Positions 44,782 to 53,086 of a DNA stretch of 64,000 nucleotides are shown here, one piece after another (the first letter of the stretch is position 1; each line of letters begins with the position of its first letter). Origin of the DNA: Salinicoccus sp. Bachu38 (lineage in GTDB: Bacteria > Bacillota > Bacilli > Staphylococcales > Salinicoccaceae); the NCBI RefSeq assembly GCF_038561955.2, contig NZ_CP138333.2:1922001-1986000 (forward strand), written 5' to 3'. Below the pieces are notes generated by a model. It was given only the letters and a program-made list of their open reading frames with translations. It made no database searches and had not been told where the DNA came from. The position numbers were made by a program, and so were the translations under genes.

Positions 44782-45198
44782 TCAATCCTCTATCAGATCC
44801 TTTCCCGCTTCACGCAGTTTCTGCAGACTCTCGCGCATGTGGTTGAGCATCTCTTCCGAATGGCGCTCCCAAGTCGCCAGTTCCGCCACAACCCTGAGTG
44901 GTGCACTGGATCTGTATGAACGGGTCGGATTGCCGGGAAAACGCTTATCCGTAACATTCGGGTCATTTTCAAATGTGTCTGTGGGCTCTACTATATATAT
45001 TCTTTCCCTGCCCTCACCCTGCGCCAGTTCAGCACCCCACTTTGCAGCATCGAGTGTCGCTGTAAAATAGATATAGTTCGACTTCCTGTCCTGATAGTTG
45101 GACTGGAATTGGGGTGCCAGCATTTCACCAAGGGACAATCCTGCTTTTGTACCATGGAAGAACGGGCCTTCGTCCAATACTTTTTCCTTCTCCAACAT
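44782..45198 (-). CDS. arr: Arr-type rifampin ADP-ribosyltransferase
   Basis: The 138-residue protein matches Arr along its full length: FFHGTKAGLSLGEML at the start, SNYQDRKSNYIYFTATLDAAKWGAELA in the middle (two adjacent parts), RIYIVEPTDTFENDPN, and KRFPGNPTRSYRS followed by PLRVVAEL. Arr enzymes transfer ADP-ribose from NAD to the C23 hydroxyl of rifamycins and inactivate them. Family length is about 140 residues, so it looks complete. The ATG at 45198 follows GGGAGTG; the longer frame to 45228 has a less likely start. Whether this chromosomal copy gives resistance cannot be told. Confidence 0.9.
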   Translation of the reverse strand: MLEKEKVLDEGPFFHGTKAGLSLGEMLAPQFQSNYQDRKSNYIYFTATLDAAKWGAELAQGEGRERIYIVEPTDTFENDPNVTDKRFPGNPTRSYRSSAPLRVVAELATWERHSEEMLNHMRESLQKLREAGKDLIED

Positions 45199-45303
45199 CG
45201 ACAACACTCCCAAGAATAGTATTTTCAAGCTGAAGCCAGTATATACCGTTTATCATAGTATGTGCAGTCTATAATTCACTTTTTACATGGTGTATAATAA
45301 AGG

Positions 45304-45404
45304 TGGAAGCGCAGACAGTAAAAGCGAATTAAATATCCACTCGAATAAAAATATTTATATGTCCCATATAAAAAGCACCTGGTCTCGACCTGGTGCTTTT
45401 GCAC
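45304..45404 (+). ncRNA. Candidate small RNA with its own promoter and terminator
   Basis: A TATAAT at 45293-45298 precedes a region without a reading frame that ends in a hairpin (45371-45400, AAAAGCACC with GGTGCTTTT). No gene on either strand explains that hairpin. A good -35 is not evident, so this is a weak call. Confidence 0.3.
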
Positions 45405-45507
45405 TTAAGCCATGAATATCCAAAACTCCATATCTGCATCGCTCCCCTGGTACAGCCTTTCATTGGTCCTCCTCGAGTCAAGGACTGCAAGAATATATGG
45501 AACAGAA

Positions 45508-45550
45508 AATGCTATCACATAAACTCCATGTGATAGCATTTCATTTTTTT
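45508..45550 (+). terminator. Orphan rho-independent terminator
   Basis: A perfect 13-bp stem AATGCTATCACAT with a 7-base loop is followed by TCATTTTTTT. The nearest upstream plus-strand gene is more than 2.7 kb away, so it points to an unannotated transcript in 45400-45508. Confidence 0.65.
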
Positions 45551-45614
45551 AGCATAAAGTGGAATAATGATAACAAGGATATTAATCACGTTTTAATGAT
45601 GAGAGGGGTAAAAC

Positions 45615-47354
45615 ATGAAATATATTATGGGAGTGATGGTCGCTTTCGCAGCCGTCCTGATGCTCAGTGGAGCCGCTCAAGCCAATGAAATCACCAATAT
45701 GCACATGGATGTGGAGATCAATTCGGACGGTTCGGTGACGGTGACGGAGACGCGACAGGCCGATATGACTGAAGGAACGGAAAATTATATGGTATTCGAC
45801 GATGACGATATGGGCGAAGTCGAAGTCACCGATTTCTCGGTCGAAGGTTTTACGGAAGAAGAGAACTGGGATATGGACGCGGATCTGGAAGAGAAGGCGG
45901 GCCGGTACGGTATGATCGATACTGATGACGGGACCGAGCTCGTCTGGGGGATCGGCGACTACGGCGAACAGACGTATGTCGTGAACTACACGCTGGAGAA
46001 TGCGGTGCGCAATCTGGAGGACGGCCAGTCATTGTATTGGAACTTCGATACATTCACCGAACTGCCGACGGATAATTTCATAATGGATGTGACGTCCGAT
46101 GTCCCGCTCAATGATGAAGATATCCGCTTCTGGGGATTCGGCTTTGAAGGGGACATCGTTGCGGTGGATGACGGCATCCGCTGGACCGCCGGGGAGACGT
46201 TGACGAGCAGCAATGATGTCGTGCTGCTGATGCACTTCCCTGAAGGGACCTTCAATACGGACGTAACCGATGACGGGACGCTCGAAGAGGAAGCGGCGGC
46301 GGCCATGGACGGCTCGATCTACGATGACGGCAGTCTCAGCGGCGGGACCATCGCCGCGATCGTCGGTGCCTTCGGTGCTGGACTCGCAGCAATCGTCACC
46401 TTCTTCATAAAGTATTCCAGGAGACAGAATAAGGGCGGACATGTGGATTCAGCACACTATATCAAACGGAGGAATAAAGGGCGTGAAGCCGAAAGACCGC
46501 CTGAAATCGATGATTACGCAGGGCTCTCCTATGTTTTCAACCATCTGCAAATGAGCTACTTTGAAGATATATTCCAGGCATATTTGATGAAATGGATGGA
46601 CGAAGGGAGAATCACGATTGAAATCGATCGGAAGGACGGCCAGAAGCTTGATGAAGGAACGCCAAAAATCATCATCCATGACTATCAGAAACTGATGGAA
46701 GGGTATTCCTACTCCTTCAAGGAAGTGAGTGAACAACTGGAGGACAATGATCTGGAAGGCAGCTACGAACCGTTGTTATGGAGAATGATGCTCGATACTG
46801 CGGACGCTGAAGGTTTCATCGAGGAAAAGGCATTGAGGAAATGGTCGAAGAAGCATGCAAAGGCAGTCGGCACAGTCGCTGATGAAATCGTGGAGTATTC
46901 AAAGCGCTGGCTCGAGGAGAATGGCTATTTCAAATTTGGAAAAGATAAGGTCTGGGGAATTACGGTGCCGATAGAGTCACCGACTGAAAAAGGCGAGCGG
47001 CTGCTCGACCAGCTCTCCCAGTATAAAAATTATCTGAAAGAGGATTACCGCCGGATTTATGAAGAGGATGACGCCTACAGGACCCATATCATCTGGAGCA
47101 TGCTCGTCGGCGAAGGCGATGACGTCAGGAAGCACCTGTCCAAACTGACCCCGAATGAGGAGAATCAGACAGCATATCCAGTATTGATACATTACTACTA
47201 CGGCTCGTATCTTACATCACAAAGCTGGTCGAAAGGCCTCGGCCAGGGCGGATTCAGTTCCGTCAACTCTTCAGCCGCTTCAGGCGGCGGAGGATCGACG
47301 GGCATGGGTGGCGGCGCTGGTGCCGGAGGCGGAGGCGGTGGCGGCGCCCGCTAG
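45615..47354 (+). CDS. DUF2207 membrane protein with Gly-rich tail
   Basis: The 579-residue protein has a signal peptide (about 1-23) and an extracytoplasmic beta-rich DUF2207 region (about 25-225, beginning EITNMHMDVEINSDGSVTVTET). A membrane helix follows (about 245-268), then a long cytoplasmic part with DYAGLSYVFNHLQMSYFEDIF-like helical regions, and a terminal run of glycines interrupted by Ser/Ala (about 555-579). Architecture and glycine tail are usual for this family; function unknown. GAGAGG precedes the ATG. Confidence 0.82.
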   Translation: MKYIMGVMVAFAAVLMLSGAAQANEITNMHMDVEINSDGSVTVTETRQADMTEGTENYMVFDDDDMGEVEVTDFSVEGFTEEENWDMDADLEEKAGRYGMIDTDDGTELVWGIGDYGEQTYVVNYTLENAVRNLEDGQSLYWNFDTFTELPTDNFIMDVTSDVPLNDEDIRFWGFGFEGDIVAVDDGIRWTAGETLTSSNDVVLLMHFPEGTFNTDVTDDGTLEEEAAAAMDGSIYDDGSLSGGTIAAIVGAFGAGLAAIVTFFIKYSRRQNKGGHVDSAHYIKRRNKGREAERPPEIDDYAGLSYVFNHLQMSYFEDIFQAYLMKWMDEGRITIEIDRKDGQKLDEGTPKIIIHDYQKLMEGYSYSFKEVSEQLEDNDLEGSYEPLLWRMMLDTADAEGFIEEKALRKWSKKHAKAVGTVADEIVEYSKRWLEENGYFKFGKDKVWGITVPIESPTEKGERLLDQLSQYKNYLKEDYRRIYEEDDAYRTHIIWSMLVGEGDDVRKHLSKLTPNEENQTAYPVLIHYYYGSYLTSQSWSKGLGQGGFSSVNSSAASGGGGSTGMGGGAGAGGGGGGGAR

Positions 47355-47472
47355 AAATGACGAAAATAAAAAGCGGCTGGACAGTGTGAAGTAATGTAGG
47401 ACCGGTGTCAAAGGCGCCCTACTCTGAGAGATTTTGTAAGAGTGATGGGCTGCATCCTGCAGTATGGACGAA

Positions 47473-47748
47473 TCACCTTTTCAGCTTGTCCACATACTGC
47501 TTGCCCTCGACGAGCGAGAGGCCGAGGGCTTCCCTGGCCCGCTTGACCGCCTGGATTTCCTTGCCGTCATTAATGAGATGACGCAGTTCATCATTGATCG
47601 GATTTTCAGGCATGTCGTACTGCGCTGCAATCTGCTCCAGAATCTGCTGTGTATTCTTCATGCGGCCTTCCAGCCTGTCTATTTTGCTCATCAGTATGAA
47701 CACCATAAATACCAGAATGGCTAATATGCTCAAAAGCATGGTTTCCAT
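47473..47748 (-). CDS. Membrane-anchored ribosomal L12 C-terminal-like protein
   Basis: The 91-residue protein joins one membrane helix (about 3-20) and a short coiled region to a C-terminal domain resembling that of ribosomal protein bL12: INDGKEIQAVKRAREALGLS, then LVEGKQYVDKLKR. That domain in bL12 contacts translation factors, but its role in such small membrane proteins is not known. GGAGG is 9 bases before the ATG. Confidence 0.75.
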   Translation of the reverse strand: METMLLSILAILVFMVFILMSKIDRLEGRMKNTQQILEQIAAQYDMPENPINDELRHLINDGKEIQAVKRAREALGLSLVEGKQYVDKLKR

Positions 47749-47821
47749 ATACTTTCCTCCATTTCCCTGCTTTTTCTTAAAAGTGGAATTGTTGTAACCA
47801 GTCTTGACTCCAGTCTATCAC

Positions 47822-49306
47822 TTAACATCCATCATCTTGAAGCAGTTTCCTCTTTTCTTCCAGAAGACGACTGAATTCCATATCCAGTTCTTCTACGGAA
47901 CCATCAGCCATATCACTCAAGACTTGTGATATTTTATTTTCAATGACCATCAGGTCTTCCTCTTTCCTGTCTTTCTGCCGCACTTCCACATTCTCTTTCA
48001 ACATTCCATCATTGATGATGTATTCCCGATCCGTCACATTTTCTTTGAATCGTCTGTCATGACTGACGATGATGACCGTATTGGGATAGCTTTCAATCAT
48101 GGATTCCAATGCTTCGATTGAATGCACATCCAGATAGTTGGTCGGTTCATCCAAAATCAGGATAGCGATATCCATCATCAGTATTTTCACCAGTTGGACT
48201 TTTATGCGTTCTCCCCCGCTGATTAGCTTCACAGGCTTATACACCGCATCACGCCGGATATTCAGCCGTCCGAGGACTGTTCTTGCGGTAGTTTCGTCAT
48301 ATATTGCATCAGCCATCACATTTTCCAATATACTCATATTTTCATCCAAGCCTTCCAGGTTCTGATGAAAATATCCGATTTCAAGCTGTCCCTTATACTC
48401 GGAAACGACCTGGTTGATGAGCGTTGTCTTACCGCTGCCGTTCGGGCCACTGACTGCCACTTTCTCGCCGTTGCGGATATATAATTTCGGACGCTTTATT
48501 AAGGTCCGCTCCCCAATCTTCACATCCTTGTCATATCGTATGATCATCTTATTGCCGTACTTGCGCTTTACACTATTGTGGAAGACGATCTCTTTATCCT
48601 CCACTGGTTTCTCCTTTTTTTCCAGATGATCGAGCCGCGATTCCATCGCCTTCGAAGTACTGTGCAATTTCTTCTGCAGCTTATTGAAATAGGGGCTTGA
48701 GCCACTGTCCCCATGATCCACTCCGCCAGCTACATTCGACCTCGATGCCTGGTCTTTTTTGCGCGCAATCTTATTCTCCAGCGCTTTCTTTTCATTCAGA
48801 TACTGACGGTATTCTTCCTGCTGGCGTTTCACTTTCTCCTCTTCGATTTCCTTGAATTTTGTATAGTTGCCCGGATATTTGTAAAGTGCCTTCTGCTCGA
48901 TGGACCATATTTCCTGAGCGACCTGGTCCAGAAAATGCCGGTCATGCGAAATGATGACCACAATCCCATCATATCTTTTCAGCTTGCCTGTCAGCCGTTT
49001 TATATTATTTTCATCCAGGTGTGTGGTGGGTTCATCCAACAGGAATATCCGACTGCGCTGTGCAAAGCCTTCCAGCAAATAGGTCTTTGTCGTTTCTCCA
49101 CCGCTCTTCGTCTCATCCGTTTCCTTGATTTGTGGAATATAATTCACATCATCATGAGTTTCCAAAATATAATGGAACAATGTCGTCTTTCCAGATCCGT
49201 TGCGTCCGACCAGTCCGATTATTTTCCGTCTTGCCACCCTGATCCGGTCCACGTGCAGTAATTCCTCTCCATTAACTTCCAATGTCAGATCATTGATTTC
49301 CAACAT
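47822..49306 (-). CDS. ABC-F protein, antibiotic target-protection type
   Basis: The 494-residue protein has two ABC domains and no membrane segments, as in ABC-F proteins that act on the ribosome. Walker A motifs are GRNGSGKTT (about 34) and GPNGSGKTT (about 290); signature motifs are SGGETTKTY and ISGGERIKV; Walker B motifs are FLLDEPT and LILDEPT. The first domain is unusually short between Walker A and signature, as in the Vga/Msr/Vml group that protects ribosomes from macrolide-, lincosamide- or pleuromutilin-type drugs. A charged linker (about 150-240) would reach the peptidyl-transferase region. GAGGTG precedes the ATG. The long leader suggests attenuation control. Confidence 0.83.
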   Translation of the reverse strand: MLEINDLTLEVNGEELLHVDRIRVARRKIIGLVGRNGSGKTTLFHYILETHDDVNYIPQIKETDETKSGGETTKTYLLEGFAQRSRIFLLDEPTTHLDENNIKRLTGKLKRYDGIVVIISHDRHFLDQVAQEIWSIEQKALYKYPGNYTKFKEIEEEKVKRQQEEYRQYLNEKKALENKIARKKDQASRSNVAGGVDHGDSGSSPYFNKLQKKLHSTSKAMESRLDHLEKKEKPVEDKEIVFHNSVKRKYGNKMIIRYDKDVKIGERTLIKRPKLYIRNGEKVAVSGPNGSGKTTLINQVVSEYKGQLEIGYFHQNLEGLDENMSILENVMADAIYDETTARTVLGRLNIRRDAVYKPVKLISGGERIKVQLVKILMMDIAILILDEPTNYLDVHSIEALESMIESYPNTVIIVSHDRRFKENVTDREYIINDGMLKENVEVRQKDRKEEDLMVIENKISQVLSDMADGSVEELDMEFSRLLEEKRKLLQDDGC

Positions 49307-49520
49307 AAAAAAACACCTCTATTCCTGTCGGAATAAGGTGATATACCAAAAGATGGGTGTACTAAATAGACATACCTGTCCACTTCATCCGATATAATCC
49401 TTATCCCAACATAAATTTGCCATCACTGAATAAGCCATGATGCATTATGCTGTCGGTTAGAATAAGAATTATTTTTTCATCGGCCTAAAGTTCACCCCTT
49501 AGAATTGTTACCATAATTCT
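49307..49520 (-). promoter_or_regulatory. Possible attenuator leader of the ABC-F gene
   Basis: On the minus strand a short frame behind AAGGGGTG (about 49495-49465, reading MNFRPMKK from a GTG) precedes stretches that can pair in alternative ways: GGATAAGG near 49400 with CCTTATTCC near 49330, and TATTCC with AGGAATA at 49318-49337, right before the ribosome site. ABC-F and erm genes often use such leaders. This is inferred, not shown. Confidence 0.35.
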
Positions 49521-49732
49521 ATCATTACAGCCGATTATAAACAACCGACCCCATTCTGCCGAACATAGTTTGAGTGCGTTCCAATCCAATGTCACGTCAT
49601 CGATTTATTGATGGGCACTTCCTGGATGAACCAATACTTTTCCCACTGTTCGCTTCTCGTACCATCATTTGAGATTACTTGAAAAAATTTTGGGGAAGAT
49701 ACTACATGAACGAAAAAAATTTGGAAGGTGAC

Positions 49733-51412
49733 ATGATGAGACATAGAAAATGGTGGGAAGACGCAATCATCTACCAGATCTATCCAAGAAGTTTCAAGGA
49801 TACGGATGGAGACGGGATTGGAGACATCAACGGCATATTGGAAAAATTGGACTATATTGAATCACTGGGTGTGAATACGGTCTGGATCAATCCGATGATC
49901 CTGTCCAACCAGGAAGACAATGGGTATGATGTCATCAGCTACACGAAAGTTGATCCCCTCTTCGGCTCTGAAGCGGATGGAGAACGGCTGATCAGGGCAC
50001 TGAAGGACAGAGGCATGAGAATCATATTCGATTTCCCCCTGAACCACACATCCGACCAGCACCCCTGGTTCCAGGAAGCGCTGAAAGGTCCGGAGAACCC
50101 CTACCGCGACTATTATATATGGGCAAATGGCAAGGACAACCGTCCATATCCGAATAATTGGACAGCGGCTTTCGGTGGTTCCGCCTGGAGCAAGGAGCTC
50201 AATGGAGATCAGTACTACCTGCATCTCTTTAAGCAGTCCATGCCGGATGTGAACTGGGATCATCCGCCTTTGAGGGAAGAGATGGCAGAAGTATTGAAAT
50301 ATTGGATTGGAAAAGGAATCGATGGCTTCCGGCTGGACGCGTTCATCTATATCGATGTCGACAAGGATTTTCCGGAACATCCTGATGGAACAGGTCCGGG
50401 ACAGGACCTCAATGAGAATGGCGAAAAGATTCCGGATCATTTGAGTGAAATGAACCGTTCAATTAAAGATGCCGGAGAAGATGTCTTTCTTGTCGGAGAG
50501 GCTACGAGTGCAGATGCCGAACTGACACAGTGGTACACAGACCCGGAAAACAACATGGTGGATAAAATCATCACGATGCAGTACTTTCCGGAGAAGGAGG
50601 ATGAGAAGGACGATGCTGTACCGGGAGGAAAACAGCACGCACCGTTGGATCTGAAGGCATTCAAGGAAGTGCAGAAGACATTCCAGGAGCAGGAAGGCGA
50701 GGCCGGCGGACCGGTCCTTTTCTGGACGAACCATGATATGCCGCGCTCACCTCATAAATATGGTAGCGCATCTCCGGAACACCGTGATAATACGGCCAAG
50801 ATGATGGCTGTGCTGCTGTATCTGCAGAAAGGGATACCCATCATCTATAACGGAGAAGAGATCGGCATGAAAAACACCGCCTTTGATGACCCGGGCAACA
50901 TACCGGATGCCGGGGTGATGGATTTCTACCAGGAAGCGGAAAAAGTCGGATGGGACCACAATAAGATCATGGGTCATCTGAATCTTACCGCCCGGGATGT
51001 CGGCCGGGGCATCATGCAGTGGGAAGATAGTGAAAAAGTCGGATTCACAGACGGGCGCCCGTGGGCACTGTATAACCGTGAAACCAAATATAATGTGGAA
51101 GACCAGGAGAAGGATGAAAACAGCATCCTCCACTTCTATAGGAAACTGATCGAATTGAAGAAAACGCAACTGTTCCAGGAAGGCGCCTATGAAATGCTGG
51201 AGACGAAGGACACACTCTATGCCTACAGAAGGACTTTGGACGATAAAGAGGCACTGGTCTGCTGCAACTTTTCAGAAGAAGAGGATACGATCGAAATCGC
51301 AGAGGAATGGACATCGGATCACATTGTCCTTGAAAATGACGGCAACAGCCTGGAAGGCGGAAGGCTGCACCTCTCTCCATATGGAGCCGCCGTATTTGTT
51401 AAAGATGAATAA
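49733..51412 (+). CDS. GH13 alpha-glucosidase (oligo-1,6-glucosidase type)
   Basis: The 559-residue enzyme has the GH13 landmarks: WWEDAIIYQIYPRSFKD at the start, DFPLNHTSDQH, nucleophile Asp in GFRLDAF (about 200), acid/base Glu in FLVGEAT (about 257) and the third Asp in WTNHDMPR (about 334), with a C-terminal beta domain. It groups with oligo-1,6-glucosidase/trehalose-6-phosphate hydrolase-like enzymes. WTNHDMPRSPHKYG departs from the common NNHDQPR-x-x-SRFG. I start at 49733 (GGAAGGTG upstream, family-typical N-terminus). An ATG at 49706 with GGGGAAG is an alternative. No neighbouring sugar transporter. Confidence 0.83.
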   Translation: MMRHRKWWEDAIIYQIYPRSFKDTDGDGIGDINGILEKLDYIESLGVNTVWINPMILSNQEDNGYDVISYTKVDPLFGSEADGERLIRALKDRGMRIIFDFPLNHTSDQHPWFQEALKGPENPYRDYYIWANGKDNRPYPNNWTAAFGGSAWSKELNGDQYYLHLFKQSMPDVNWDHPPLREEMAEVLKYWIGKGIDGFRLDAFIYIDVDKDFPEHPDGTGPGQDLNENGEKIPDHLSEMNRSIKDAGEDVFLVGEATSADAELTQWYTDPENNMVDKIITMQYFPEKEDEKDDAVPGGKQHAPLDLKAFKEVQKTFQEQEGEAGGPVLFWTNHDMPRSPHKYGSASPEHRDNTAKMMAVLLYLQKGIPIIYNGEEIGMKNTAFDDPGNIPDAGVMDFYQEAEKVGWDHNKIMGHLNLTARDVGRGIMQWEDSEKVGFTDGRPWALYNRETKYNVEDQEKDENSILHFYRKLIELKKTQLFQEGAYEMLETKDTLYAYRRTLDDKEALVCCNFSEEEDTIEIAEEWTSDHIVLENDGNSLEGGRLHLSPYGAAVFVKDE

Positions 51413-51420
51413 ATCAAACG

Positions 51421-51456
51421 AGACAGTTCTCCTTTTATAGGGGGACTGTCTTTTCA
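51421..51456 (+). terminator. Terminator of the GH13 gene
   Basis: AGACAGT and ACTGTCT arms with inner CC/GG pairing are followed by TTTTCATTT. Confidence 0.65.
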
Positions 51457-51671
51457 TTTACGCATTTCAGTATATGCCATTCAAGAATTTTATCATTAAG
51501 CTGGCAGTAGGATTGCACTTCCATCAACCTTATCCTAGCTAATTTGATGCAGGATCCTTCTGTGATAACTTATATGGTATACGAATATGTGAAGGTTGAT
51601 CTCTTCCTATAGTGGCTATCAGAATAAGAAGAAAAGATCTATATTCTATATTGTGAAGGAGACAGGACATT

Positions 51672-52085
51672 ATGGAGATTACTATAAAACGGTGCACTGG
51701 ACTACTTGATGCCCTTACACCCATCAGTCTGGAATTCAATGGTGAGATGGTAGCCTCCCTTTCAGGCTTCCAGGAAAAAATTGTACCAATCCCTGGAGAA
51801 GAAGGACAATTGAAATATGTCCAATTCATGAATCGGAGTGACCAGGTTCATGTAAAACATGGGGATGTCATTACACTCAGAAGGACCACTTTGAGCAAGA
51901 TATCAAACATGCTTTTTGTCATCACGCTTCTTTATTTCCTTTCAGCCAATATTTATATCATGTTTACTGGTACGCCTTATGATAATGAGTGGTCAGGGAT
52001 ACTGGGGTTACTGCTATTTATTGCTGTCATTATCTTAGGAGCAACTTCCCTATTCTTCAATACCTATAGACTGGTTGTAGAATAA
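51672..52085 (+). CDS. Membrane protein of unknown function
   Basis: The 137-residue protein has an N-terminal beta-rich soluble part (about 1-75, MEITIKRCTGLLDALTPISL) and two membrane segments (about 76-97 and 108-130). GAAGGAGA precedes the ATG. No family recognised. The composition is more AT-rich than in the genes to the left. Confidence 0.6.
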   Translation: MEITIKRCTGLLDALTPISLEFNGEMVASLSGFQEKIVPIPGEEGQLKYVQFMNRSDQVHVKHGDVITLRRTTLSKISNMLFVITLLYFLSANIYIMFTGTPYDNEWSGILGLLLFIAVIILGATSLFFNTYRLVVE

Positions 52086-52232
52086 ACTATAGCCGGCGGA
52101 AACAGGGAAAGGCACTGTCTCATCATTAAGGGAAGTAAAATCATGAACAAAAACTGTTTTAGCTAATGTTGGCGAAGGAAACTATATTAAGATAAACCGT
52201 ATCATTTATGATAAATTTCATTCCTGATGATC

Positions 52233-52340
52233 TTATTCACGCTTGTACTTGAATAATTGTCCTGTACTTAAATCCCCAACAAAGGCAACATCAACTTCTT
52301 CATATACTTCATCTATTTCGCCATAATTGATGTGCGTCAA
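52233..52340 (-). CDS. Possible 35-residue protein divergent from copZ
   Basis: A short frame begins at TTG (52340) ten bases after GGAGG and reads MTHINYGEIDEVYEEVDVAF, then VGDLSTGQLFKYKRE. The composition is protein-like and a TATTAT -10-like element lies about 20 bp upstream of the ribosome site. It could be a small gene or the remnant of a longer one. No family recognised. Confidence 0.35.
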   Translation of the reverse strand: MTHINYGEIDEVYEEVDVAFVGDLSTGQLFKYKRE

Positions 52341-52412
52341 TTTTTATTTTCCTCCTCTGCCCTATAATAGTAATTGAGATAAGGAAACACTATTAAGGAG
52401 AGGAAGAATATC

Positions 52413-52631
52413 ATGAAAACGAATCTTAAGACAGAAACATTCACCTGCCCAAGCTGCATCAAGAAGATCGAGGGGACGTTGAATAAAAGTGAAGGCGTAG
52501 ACACAGCGAAGGTACTGTTCAACTCCAGCAAGGTCAAAGTAGAACACGACGAGAACAAGATCAGCCCTGATGAAATCAAAGGACTCATCGAAAAACTCGG
52601 CTATGAAGTCGAAAGTGTCAAATCCAGCTAG
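52413..52631 (+). CDS. copZ: CopZ-like metallochaperone (HMA domain)
   Basis: The 72-residue protein is a single heavy-metal-associated domain with the metal-binding TCPSCIKKIEG (Cys about 12 and 15) near the N-terminus and GLIEKLGYEVESV at the end. CopZ-type chaperones pass Cu(I) to a P1B ATPase; a convergent P1B ATPase lies at 54.5 kb. AGGAGAGGA precedes the ATG. Its last 26 codons and terminators are repeated at 54.33 kb. The metal is inferred from the family, not proven. Confidence 0.8.
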   Translation: MKTNLKTETFTCPSCIKKIEGTLNKSEGVDTAKVLFNSSKVKVEHDENKISPDEIKGLIEKLGYEVESVKSS

Positions 52632-52644
52632 GAACGAACGTCAG

Positions 52645-52671
52645 AAACCGGACTCATGTCCGGTTTTTTTG
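52645..52671 (+). terminator. copZ terminator
   Basis: A 9-bp stem AAACCGGAC with a TCAT loop is followed by seven T residues. Confidence 0.8.
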
Positions 52672-52709
52672 TTTCCCTATGTTTATTCCATCTGTCTAGA
52701 ACACGCAGA

Positions 52710-52747
52710 AGAGTGCTGTCTGCCGGGATCCCGGCAGACAGCACTCT
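52710..52747. terminator. Perfect 38-bp palindrome
   Basis: AGAGTGCTGTCTGCCGGGA is followed immediately by its exact complement, giving a 19-bp stem without a loop. The right-hand copy at 54495-54530 has changed bases but keeps much of the pairing. Confidence 0.7.
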
Positions 52748-53086
52748 GATATATATCTTTTAAACAAAATCAAACACTCTCTTGAAAAAGCAAAATAACT
52801 GTTTCCTACTTACCTAAGGCCATTTTTTGGTTCATATATATAGGAGAGACTCTATCGCAAATATGTACATGAAACAGCCCTAGACATCTATTATGCATAA
52901 TTCATAGACTTTCATAATTATAATTTCGATTTCACTTCGGCCTAGAGACTCTATAGCTTGGAAGAGCAAGGGAAGTCTTGACCACTCCTCTATTAAGCTA
53001 GTTATAATTATATGAAAATTAATCCCAATATTTTCTAAAATTAGAGTATACTATATGTAACTATATACACAATATGAAAGTAGGTT
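52748..53086. other. AT-rich region without a gene
   Basis: No frame with a ribosome site was found. The region is clearly more AT-rich than the neighbouring copZ and ATPase genes and holds the promoter of the lipoprotein gene. Confidence 0.5.

Larger units (their letters stand above)
52551..52747 (+). repeat. Direct repeat, left copy (copZ 3' end plus hairpins)
   Basis: This ~197-bp block, from the codons for NKISPDE through the copZ stop, the terminator and the 38-bp palindrome, recurs in order at 54334-54530 with scattered substitutions. Confidence 0.75.

Noticed and set aside
44452-44785. Minus-strand frames of 65-90 codons between the small membrane gene and arr
   Set aside because: No ribosome site or recognisable domain; they may be a decayed gene but cannot be supported.
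52141-52175. A seven-codon frame MNKNCFS behind AAGGGAAG
   Set aside because: Too short to judge, and no gene directly downstream would be controlled by it.
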